Source: Perkinsus chesapeaki (Eukaryota; Perkinsozoa; Perkinsida; Perkinsidae). Taken from it: a DNA stretch of 27,496 bases. The translations under genes and the position numbers were made by a program. Under the pieces are notes generated by a model, which was not told the origin of the DNA, ran no database searches, and was given only the letters and a program-made list of their open reading frames with translations. The stretch covers positions 1 through 27,496 of the forward strand of contig JAAPAO010000493.1 of the NCBI GenBank assembly GCA_013115145.1, read 5' to 3'. Below are positions 11,601 through 19,449 of this stretch, piece by piece. How positions within the stretch are numbered: the first letter of the stretch is position 1; each line of letters begins with the position of its first letter.

Positions 11601-13210
11601 AGCCACTGGTTAGCAAGTAGTGATCAAAGGCTATGCCACGAAGCAACGTGTAGTCACAACAGAAGTACACCTTGACCATATCGCACCGTCCAATCATTTA
11701 CACAAGCAGTAGACTACAGGCTCAAATTACGTAATTCAAATGCTCCCAATGTGAGAACCATACCCGAGGCCGGTAATTATTTATAGCTCAGCCCTGGGCG
11801 ATCGATAACTCAATTGCGTGACCTTGTCCTGTGACAGTCGCCGTTAGGAAGGCCGCTACTCAGATGATCTAACTTAGATCAAAGATGGAATACATCCCTA
11901 AAGGATGTATTTCGGAGTCAGACATATATGCAGGGGCGGCTCTAGGCCTATGACCACAGGGGGGCGGGAGAGGGGCGAGAGAATTCTCGTGGGGGTCCGG
12001 TTTGAAATTTTCAAATTGTAAACGCAACTTGAATCGCTTTAGAGAAGTTGTCTGCCGACTCGGTAGACTACCGAGTTAACAACGCTCGGCACTAAGTGCC
12101 GAGCGTTGTTAACTCGCTGAAGGCTCGCAGAGAAGCTCGATCGAGAAGCTTTGATAGAGAGGCTTTCAACTGCAGTAACAGCGACAACAGTGTGACCTAA
12201 TTCAAAAGCGTTCTCCTGTTGCACTCCGCGAAAAGATCAATAACATCATCGAGATTCAAGCTTTCAAGCCTCTCACGAGCGATATTGAGGACCCCAAGGT
12301 TCGAAAGCCTAGCATCCCCGGGAGAGTTACGCAAGTAATCCTTCGCAGCTTATTGATCCTTCGCATAGTAAAAAAACTCCTCTCGCTTGAGGCTGATGAA
12401 ATCGGCCTCATCAAGAATCAAGGCAATGTTCAACATGGGCCAAACACACCACGGTGGTGCCACCACCTATATCTACAATGCCTTGCCCCCCTCACTAAGG
12501 GAGTCCACTGCTATATGACCCCCCCCCCTAAAGCCGCCCCTGCATATATGACGATGTAGCTTCGCGGCAGAGCCTCCGACTTTAGAGGAGGCTTCATCGA
12601 TCAATCAATGATCGATGAAAAAGACAGTAACAACAATTTGCGATCAGAGTTGCTGCCTGATACGCGCGGGACCGCGATAGGCCATTGCTGGTCATGCTAG
12701 GTTCGCACCCCTCTGCTTGACAGTACTGAGTTACTTTCTGTCTCGCTGCGAGTGCTCGCGCACATTACGCAAGAGACCAATCTATGGCGGCTATACGGGA
12801 GCGTCCAAGTTCGAGCCTCCCCAAAATAGCATGCTCGAAAAACCTGAGTCTGAGAGGAACGTGCGATAACTCCAGCAGTTCAATGCGGTGGAATATATTC
12901 AGCAGGATGGCTCCAATTACCGTATAAGTTTTGATTGCTACAGCCTCTCCAGTGAGCAAGTCCAACCCCTTCCGAACCTCACTAAAGGCTCCTCGGCCAA
13001 TCGCTGCATCTGTCAAGTCAACGCAAAACCTACAGGACTCGCATACTCACTCACAAAAGTGACGCGACACAACACGAACTCACGAGACCGTACCGATCGT
13101 TGACGAATAGCCTCATCCACTTCAGCCTGCGCCAGAATGGAAAATTGCTGAAGACACCCGAAGGGCAATGCACAGGTTGACAAAACCAACAGCTTTTGTC
13201 TCTGAAACAT
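8673..13210 (-). CDS. protein kinase catalytic-domain protein
   Basis: Nine exons: 13210-13084, 13009-12921, 11039-10977, 10643-10465, 10161-10059, 9871-9735, 9691-9549, 9213-8988, 8880-8673. They give 424 residues in consistent phase. Kinase landmarks run in order: Gly-rich loop IGRGAFSEV, beta-3 Lys in VAIKTY, helix-C Glu in YFTREVRVLDML, hinge NLIIVMEMG, catalytic loop HLDLKAEN (HxDxKxxN), DLG in place of DFG, SPEL for APE, and DVWALGILI of the F helix. All catalytic residues are present, so it is probably active, most likely on Ser/Thr (Lys at HLDLK). An acidic tail of about 60 residues follows the C-lobe (DVVEGVEEES), with a hydrophobic last dozen residues (LFVWLSFIYIIN). I cannot assign a kinase group. 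The exon 1/2 junction is the weakest (GTGAGT donor chosen; an alternative adds FCVDLTD before the Gly loop). Intron 2 is 1881 nt and carries a hAT-type element. Confidence 0.82.
11923..11930. repeat. target site duplication, left copy
   Basis: CATATATG directly before the CAGGGG end; identical to 12543-12550. Confidence 0.9.
12072..12116. repeat. perfect 45-nt palindrome inside the hAT element
   Basis: 22-bp arms (12072-12093 and 12095-12116) separated by a single A at 12094. The arms begin CGAGTTAACAACGCTCGG. A second perfect palindrome, ACTCGGTAG-A-CTACCGAGT at 12058-12076, overlaps its left end, so the two structures compete for the same bases. Confidence 0.95.
12197..12414 (-). pseudogene. 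hAT transposase C-terminal dimerisation domain remnant (frameshifted)
   Basis: One minus-strand frame reads PISSASSERSFFTMRRINKL, matching the conserved hATC signature (P-[VI]-[ST]-x-A-x-x-ER-x-F-S-x-[LM]-[RK]-x-I). A second frame continues with YLRNSPGDARLSNLGVLNIA, then ERLESLNLDDVIDLFAE and a TAG at 12199-12197, like the end of hAT/ZMYM-like transposases. The two parts are out of frame by a single-base-scale shift near 12340, and the N-terminal zinc finger and catalytic core are absent. This is a dead fragment kept inside the deleted element. Confidence 0.85.
12543..12550. repeat. target site duplication, right copy
   Basis: CATATATG directly after the CCCCTG end; identical to 11923-11930. 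Confidence 0.9.
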
Positions 13211-13267
13211 CTTAACTTATATCAGTAATAAGAATAAAAATACCGGAAATCAGCATGCCACCGTACT
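13211..13267. other. 57-bp spacer between riboflavin synthase stop and kinase start
   Basis: Only 57 bp separate the stop codon at 13270-13268 from the kinase ATG at 13210, on the same strand. Such spacing leaves little room for an ordinary promoter plus poly(A) site and fits a co-transcribed pair resolved by trans-splicing (inference). Confidence 0.6.
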
Positions 13268-14570
13268 CTACTTTTTGGCCAAGGCTAATACTAAAGAGAC
13301 GGCAATGAGGCCGCCAAGTACGGCCGAGGTAAAAGCGAGACCCATGAGCTGATACGACGACACCGGAGCGAGAGCCTGTGTAGGGGCTGCGGCCGCGTAT
13401 TTTGCCATACAATCGACCTCGAGGTTCACTCTAGCTCCTATAGGCTTATGTGGTAAAGTGATGACTGACTGAGTGTGAGGCACCAACATGATAGTGAAAG
13501 TGCAAGTCTTGGGGCAGACCTCGCATACCGTTAGGGAAACACCTACAACAATGAGAGCATTCCAATTTCATAAGTCAAGGCAGAAGCCTGAGAAAGCGGG
13601 AACTGAGTTTTACCCGGTAATATTATCCACTCACCAAGAACGCTCAAGAGTATTTATAAACCGTACACATCTGAGATATCTCAATAGCACGAAAACCACC
13701 GAAACGATACGATAAAAACTACTGGTTTTGCAGTCTGTATCGGACAACACTCCCCCAGCTTACCGTCCATAGCAATGAAGCCTTTGGGGACAATGTATGC
13801 CGGCAGCACTTCTGGAAATGCCCTAATCCTAACCTACATCACCAATTAGCACCAAGACTTTTCTTGGTGTCCACACTTACCCGAATACTTTCGCCATCTT
13901 TCCACTTCTCTTCAACCACACCGGTTCCATCTACATGCCCTTGCACCACATGCCCCGAATTCCTCGCGTCAGCAGCCAAGGCTCTCTCGACATTGACCTA
14001 TTGCAAATCTTGCAATCTTGCATTTTCTCAACTCTATGATACCTTAGATCCTTCAGACAGGTCACCCAGATTGGTCTTCATCAACGTTTCCGGGGTGATC
14101 CCAAGTGTGAAGACATCACCTTCCAATTCAGTTACCGTCAAGCACACTCCTTCCACTGCAATTGAACAACCAATATATGCGTCTTCGCAGGCTTTCGCGC
14201 TTCGTATCTGAAGTCCACATAGCACATGAATCTAGCCGCAATGCATAGAGCGCTTGTAGACGACGCCCCTCACCAATTGTGAGCTTATAATGCTTGAAAT
14301 AATGCCATTCACTACATTCTTGCACTACACGTATTGAGCCTTTAATGAAAAGGCACAAGAACGCAAGGTAGTACCTTGTTTACCTTGCACGTATTATACT
14401 TAGCAATATAGGGCATTATACAGCAGCGGGCAGGGGAGCTCGAAGTTTGTGAATAAAGGGAACTAGGGGATGCATACCTTGATAATAATTCCATCTCTCG
14501 GCTTTCCTTCAACCATCGGTTTAATACCCACCACTTCCCCTTGGCCTTCGACAATGCCGCTGAACACCAT
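13268..14570 (-). CDS. riboflavin synthase alpha chain with C-terminal membrane anchor
   Basis: Five exons: 14570-14478, 14231-14043, 13997-13881, 13833-13764, 13542-13268, in phase, giving 247 residues. The enzyme dismutates two 6,7-dimethyl-8-ribityllumazines to riboflavin plus a pyrimidinedione, the last step of vitamin B2 synthesis. The N terminus MVFSGIVEGQGEV matches the family's MFTGIVE start. The two lumazine-binding repeats follow: GCSIAVEGVCLTVTE in the first (with TPETLMKTNLGDL) and GFIAMDGVSLTVCEV in the second (with HVVQGHVDGTG before it). After NLEVD, where bacterial enzymes have only a short tail, about 47 residues follow: an Ala/Pro linker (KYAAAAPTQALAPV) and a hydrophobic helix of about 20 residues (GLAFTSAVLGGLIAVSLVLA) ending AKK. 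No N-terminal targeting peptide is evident. The last intron is 221 nt. Tail anchoring is inferred from hydropathy. Confidence 0.9.
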
Positions 14571-14740
14571 TGGAAGTGGTTAACGAGGAAAACTGCAAAC
14601 ATGTTAATAGAAACAAGTAATAAGGACCAATCCCGCCTTATGTGAATGTGTTCCTCAAAAAGCGTCCCCACGGCGGAGGAGTTGCGATAGAGAGTTAGAT
14701 AGTATGACCCTATCTGATGACCCCTTCGTATGACCCTACT

Positions 14741-15499
14741 TCACAGTCTCTCTGGATCCGACATATTACAAGCAAGGCCTTCGCCTTCCACCATCCCAAC
14801 AGCCGACCAAGCCCACGCTACAGCTGATGCCTGAGCCTGGCCGCAGCAGTGCTCACCGATGATCTCCTCGGCAATACCGAATCGGCATAGCTTTTGCGTT
14901 ACTGTCACAGAGCAAGTGTCACCGGTGCTCGCGTCACGTCACCATTAGAAGAATCAGCCCTCGCAGGCCTTCGAGAGCTTATGTGAGAAATTTACGGTTG
15001 CTGCCGAGTCCTTATAATACAACCCTCGCTTTTTTCAGCTCACCCTACTAACTAGTAGACTGAGGTTGTGACGGACTTCGCCCAGGACCCCCCCCCAGGT
15101 CCTCCCTACGCTGGGACACCAAAAAGGCCATCGCTCCCACTTATTACCGATCCTAGATTATCTTTAAACAAATGCTACAGCAGCAGCCCGCACCTGAATA
15201 CGAGGTCACTGCTAAGGGAAAAGGAATCCTTCTGAACAAGTGCAGTGGACGATCCTTCCTCTCTTGGGAAAACATTTTCCTGCAATGCTTCATACCATAC
15301 CACTGAACTAGGATCACTTTTGGACATCACACCCAACCACACTGGTCGGGAAAACCGCCTCATTCCTAAGACTAATCATACCCCTGATTGCTGAAGCTTC
15401 CATAAGTTGAGATGATGACGATGATGATGATGATGCGTCTTGATGTTCAAGATGAGGGTAGTTATCAAGAATTGAGAACAAGTTCAAGGGAGCGGTCAT
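14741..15499 (-). CDS. hypothetical protein, uncertain exon structure
   Basis: ATG at 15499-15497 opens a frame with a Ser run coded by TCA/TCG triplets (about 15414-15437). A protein-like stretch in another frame (MRRFSRPVWLGV ... ALVQKDSFSLSSDLVF) runs from about 15364 to a phase-2 donor AG/GTGCGG near 15193. A third segment, 14930-14741, is open for about 60 codons and looks coding (TVTQKLCRFGIAEEIIGEHC, then GQAQASAVAWAWSAV), ending in TGA at 14743-14741; an acceptor GCGAG near 14931 has matching phase 2. The join between the first two parts would need an impossible 16-nt intron or a frameshift, so the start may lie at the second ATG (15363). I recognise no domain. It may be a real short gene, a decaying one, or partly chance. 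Confidence 0.3.
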
Positions 15500-16387
15500 C
15501 GTCGCGAGGGAGTGTGGCGTGCGCGTTTTCTCACGAAACCGTCGCCTTGTGGTAGCATCGTAGGCCCGAATTGCCTCGGGGTGTTCGTTCTACCACGGCC
15601 TCGCGTGTTTGTTTTTTTTGTTGTTGTTGATGGGGAGACATTACCTCCTGAGCTCAACTGTCAGGGAGGATAATGTGATTATCCATTCATAGCCTTCACT
15701 GAGAGTGCGTTGCACTGCTGGCGTGCGGGCGGGTGGATAGTCCTCACCCAACACTCCCGATCAACATCGTGTTATTGTTGTACGACTATGGTAGAGACTC
15801 TTGAACGCATGTTTTTACTTGCTTAAAACCCATGCGTTCCACAATAGTCGACAATTACTATCCGCCGCCACCAAGGATCTATTGTACTAGTAACTGACAT
15901 TCCACCGGGGCGATCCTGAGACCACCACTCCCCGAAGGAAAGATATAACCCTCCTTGCCCACCGCACTACATTGACCAGAGAACACAACATATATAGTAG
16001 TTTGAATCCCATAACGGTAGTAATAGTTGTTATAACTAATCATTCCCTAATGCTAGACACACTGTTGGTAGGATATAGAAGAATAGTGATGATGATGATG
16101 ACGAGGGTGAGGAGGAAACGGTAACGCCATCTCTAATGATGGTAGCAGGCACCGTCGTTCCTGGCCACCACCATCACCACCATCACCAGGATCAGCAGGA
16201 GTTCAGTAGAAATACGTAGATCAACTCGAAGAATGAGCCAAGCCAAGTCATGATTACGTCATCAATTACTTCATTCTGAAACAGGATAACTCATCATCAC
16301 AACTCGGGGCGCGTGACTTTTCTCAACATCTCTTTGATTCTTCCATAAATATTTCCAACACGTAAGCATGTGCGTTCCGCTTGCACG
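15500..16387. other. gene-free spacer with simple repeats and one hairpin
   Basis: No supported gene. It contains a T/TTG tract near 15609-15630, GAT-triplet runs near 16087-16100, CCA/CAC runs near 16164-16190, and a 9-bp inverted repeat (GAACGCATG 15803-15811, CATGCGTTC 15831-15839) flanked by further pairing bases (GACTAT ... ATAGTC). Confidence 0.5.
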
Positions 16388-16503
16388 TTTTCCCCGAAAA
16401 TCCAGAATTTTCCCAATTTTCCCCGAAAATCCGGAATTTTCCCAATTTTCCCCGAAAATCCAGAATTTTCCCAATTTTCCCCGAAAATCCAGAATTTTCC
16501 CAA
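16388..16503. repeat. 29-bp tandem repeat, 4 copies
   Basis: Four contiguous 29-bp units beginning TTTTCCCCGAAAATCC and ending AATTTTCCCAA; one copy has a single A-to-G change. It begins 23 bp past the glucose-6-phosphate isomerase stop codon, so it probably lies in that gene's 3' UTR or 3' flank. There are no spacers, so it is not CRISPR. Confidence 0.95.
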
Positions 16504-16526
16504 TTTTTCCCTGGTGCCGATGAAAC

Positions 16527-18592
16527 TTACTGGTGATATTGCTTGAGAAGCCTCTGGGTGGAACCGCAGAACTGTGACACACCAGAGGAGGGGTTGGCGA
16601 AGTGAGCTCTCACAGACTTGGCCAAAACCTTGCCCTGAACAAAAGCGCGTGAAACTCCCTCCACCGTCGACCATGAGCCTACCAATTCTACTCCCCATTG
16701 ATCGAAGCAGTTGATACCCCAGACAGAGGCCTGGACCATGGTGCGATGCTCGTACAAAGCGAGTAGAGCGCCGACAGACTTGGCGTTGCAGGCACCGGGG
16801 AAGAGAAGGGAGAGAGAGGGACGGTTGCCGGGGAAGAACTTGTGCTCCATCAACTCGGCAGGGACCTGAAAAAACGGCCTGAACAATCGATAAACCCTCC
16901 AAACTTACGCCCTCCTTCTCGAGCTGGTCGTAGCCCTTGCCGAAAGCAAGAGCATCGGGCTGGGCGAAGAAGTTGGACATAAGCTCGTCGTGGTTGCTGA
17001 CGGGCTCGCCGGCAAGCTTGATAGGGTTCTGGGACTTGGCAAAGCCGATGAACTCACTGGGCACTATAGTAGTGCCCTGATGAAGCTCCTGGTAGAAGGA
17101 ATGCTGTCCATTGGTGCCAGGCTCACCGAAATGAACCATTCCTGAAAACAACAACGACTTTCAATTCACTCAACGATCGTGCGATTCTTACCGGTGTTAT
17201 AGTCGACGGTCTGCCCGGAGAGGGTGACACGCTTACCGTTACTCTCCATATCGAGCTGCTGGATGTGGGCAACAAACCTCACCAGGGCTTGGCAGTAGGG
17301 GAGGATGGCGGTGGAAGAGGCACCGAGGAAGGTCCTGTTCCAGACGGAGATGAGGCCCATAAGGGCAGGGATGTTCTGGCTCAAATCCTTCGTGTTGCGG
17401 AAATGTACATCCATCAAATGAGCACCTAAAATGAAAGATACGGTATGAAACTTCAAACTGCCATCTCTTCACCTTCAAGGAACTGCTGAACTTGCTCGAA
17501 GCCGTACTGCAGAGCGAGAGGGACGCAGCCGACAGCAGAGCAAACGGAGTAACGACCTCCAACCCAGTCCCAAAAGGCAAATACATTCTCGTCCTCAATA
17601 CCGAACTCCTTGGTCAACTTCAAGGCAGTCGAGCACGCACAGACGTGCTTGCTGACGACCTCGGGAGAGTTTCCGAGGTTATCAAAGAGCCATTGGCGAA
17701 CAGTCTTCGCATTAAGCATGGTCTCGGCAGTGGTGAAGGTCTTGGAGATGACGACCAGAAGAGTCTCCTCGGCGTTGAGGTCACTGAGGGCTCTCTCGAC
17801 ATCGATAGGATCCACGTTGGCAAGGAACTTAGTGGTCCTGCCCTCGGCGCTCTTCTTCGCATCGGGGCCGGTACGGAGGGCCTCGAAGACAAACTCGGGT
17901 CCTATAGGGAAGGAGAATCACACAAACCATAGTACGGCGGCGGAGCCTACCCAAGTAAGAGCCGCCGATACCGACACAGACGACGTTCTTAAGAGCCTTG
18001 CCGGTGACACCACGGTGCTGGCCGGAGCGGACCTTGTCGGTGTAAGTCTTGATTTGGTCCAAAACTCTCTAAAAACGGAAAATATGCCTCGACGGGAAAT
18101 AGAACCCAGGACCAAATGATTGAGAGTCTGCCGCTACCCCTACTACCCAAACATCCTCGACAACGTTCTTGCCGTCGAGCATGACCTTGGCGTCGCGAGG
18201 ATCCCTAAGGGCGGTGTGAAGAACGGCTCTCTTCTCAGTGCTGTTAATCTTAACACCTGCAAAGCAGCGGGTTCCAATCCGACCTATAAAATATCTTCAC
18301 TACCATTGAACATGTCCTCTATCTTCTCATCAAGATGAGCTTCCTTGGCCAAGTCGAACAAAGCCTTACGAGAAGCATCATTAAGGCGCTCTCTGGAGTA
18401 ATCGAGAGTCAAACCTTTCAAGTCAGCAGGGGCGACAAACATAGATTTGTTACGCTCTAAAAAGGAACATTTAATAGAGGCCTGTTCCGGGGCTGACTTA
18501 CCCTCGTCGGCCAAGAGATCCTTAAGATGGACGTTCTTGATTCTGTCAGCAGCGGCAGCTGCGTTGGAAAATGCCTGGGTGCTGGAAATCAT
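16527..18592 (-). CDS. GPI: glucose-6-phosphate isomerase
   Basis: Interconverts glucose 6-phosphate and fructose 6-phosphate in glycolysis, gluconeogenesis and starch/sucrose metabolism. Nine exons: 18592-18502, 18456-18304, 18256-18147, 18068-17951, 17901-17473, 17425-17192, 17141-16909, 16865-16683, 16634-16527. They give 552 residues, the usual length, in consistent phase. Diagnostic motifs: [17 protein letters not shown], the sugar-phosphate-binding SKTFTTAET, signature 1 as DWVGGRYS, catalytic Glu in [13 protein letters not shown] with HQGT after it, and QWGVELGK with the catalytic Lys across the last intron. Introns are 43-50 nt except intron 3 (78 nt). No N-terminal extension is present, so it is probably cytosolic. 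An acceptor-like TTTCTTAG lies 6 nt upstream of the ATG. Stop TAA at 16529-16527; CAG/TAAGTTTC there also resembles a donor, but length and homology favour termination. Confidence 0.97.
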
Positions 18593-19449
18593 CCTAGTCT
18601 AAGAAATTCGACTGAAAAAGCCACTTGACATAGTTTGGATCCTGCGCGCTTCAACCTAAGATAACCCATGACTGCCATCTCGCTATTAAGCTCAGCCAAG
18701 GTCCTCTCCAATGTTCACACGCCACAAAATTATCCGCTTCTTTCCAACGCACATTTTCATTTAAAATTCTTCACAGTGCGTAACTTCCCCTATATACCAA
18801 CCTCCTCAAAGATACTCTAATAATATCCCTCCCTATCTTCCCATAATAACATCACATCTCATTAACCTTACCCTCCTAAGCTACGCTAAACCCCTCCTCA
18901 CCATCCACCTAATGACATTCGCGCGCGCCCAGGTGATCGATTTGGTACTACTACGCAATGTGAAGGGCTGTGAAGAGGCTCTTTAAGGTTTATTTTATAG
19001 AAGGGCCTCATTACCTATAAAAACAGAAATTAAGCTGGGAAGAGATTAAGAGATTAAGATAAGATATTGAAGACTTTGCCGAATATAATGTTCTCAAGAG
19101 TTGAGCAGTTTATTTTCCGGCTCTGTGGGGAGGTTGTCATCGCGTCAACCTAAGATACCATCATTAACCCTACCAGTAACACTTCAGAATGACAGCGACT
19201 TCACTCTATTATTGTTTGGCCGCTCATGCCGGTGCTCCGCCGGACAACGCCGCGCTTCTCTCGGAAGATTTCCCGAAAACCCTTTCTTGAGCTAATCTAT
19301 TCGCTCAAGAACGCCCGCGTGTATTTGGTTGAAGAAATCTCACCAAATTCTGGTTCATCTGTCAATTTGCCAGCATTTTAGAGTGTGCTAGTCATACCGT
19401 ATCTGACTCAAGGCGGGCAAATAACATACATTATCCCCTCAGTTGCCAA
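18593..19449. promoter_or_regulatory. divergent intergenic region between GPI (minus) and SET gene (plus)
   Basis: The only divergent gene pair in the window, so this 857-bp region should hold start sites for both strands. It has long pyrimidine-rich, A/C-rich runs around 18780-18910. The phrase CAACCTAAGATA occurs near 18653 and again near 19146. A 9-bp hairpin lies at 19284-19292/19303-19311 (TTCTTGAGC/GCTCAAGAA). A short plus-strand open frame at 19101-19295 does not look coding. I see no TATA box or known element. Confidence 0.5.

Larger units (their letters stand above)
11931..12542. mobile_element. non-autonomous hAT-superfamily element with perfect 8-bp TSD
   Basis: The left end starts CAGGGGCGGCTCTAGG and the right end, reverse-complemented, starts CAGGGGCGGCTTTAGG: 15 of 16 bases match. 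The flanks are identical 8-bp copies of CATATATG (11923-11930 and 12543-12550). CAGGG-type ends and an 8-bp target duplication are hallmarks of hAT elements. Inside is a decayed hAT transposase C-terminal segment on the minus strand. At 612 bp the element cannot encode a full transposase, so it is an internally deleted derivative. It sits in the kinase intron 2 with the remnant in the same orientation as the host gene. Confidence 0.92.
11040..12920 (-). other. long intron 2 of the kinase gene
   Basis: 1881 nt between the N-lobe exon (VAIK lysine) and the helix-C exon, against about 40-50 nt for most introns here. It contains the 612-bp hAT-type element (11931-12542). Outside the element there are short perfect inverted repeats: 11208-11216/11227-11235, GACTTTA-C-TAAAGTC at 11487-11501, and 11889-11897/11903-11911. 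I see no nested gene apart from the transposase remnant. Confidence 0.7.

Noticed and set aside
12660-12715. AGGTTCGCACCCC, tRNA B-box-like
   Set aside because: Flanking bases do not form a T-stem or acceptor stem.
13864-14211. Plus-strand 115-codon frame
   Set aside because: Antisense to riboflavin synthase exons 2-3, which are well supported by family motifs.
16388-16503. CRISPR-like regular repeats
   Set aside because: Units are directly contiguous with no unique spacers, and the genome is eukaryotic.
16297-17154. 285-codon minus-strand frame with repeated [15 protein letters not shown]-like residues after the isomerase exon
   Set aside because: It crosses two clear introns in the wrong frame and the 29-bp tandem repeat; the spliced model matches the isomerase family to its C terminus.
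17492-18119. Plus-strand open frames (146 and 169 codons) opposite the isomerase gene
   Set aside because: Antisense shadows of well-conserved isomerase exons with GC-rich third positions.
18146-18252. tRNA T-arm-like strings in isomerase introns 2 and 3 (GGGTTCCAATCC; TGGGTTCTATTTCCC)
   Set aside because: No D-arm, anticodon stem or acceptor stem could be drawn around them; best treated as chance, though a decayed tRNA-derived SINE was considered for the 78-nt intron 3.
19303-19311. GCTCAAG, resembling the 3' end of the dinoflagellate spliced leader
   Set aside because: The preceding bases do not match the leader and it is explained as one arm of a local hairpin.
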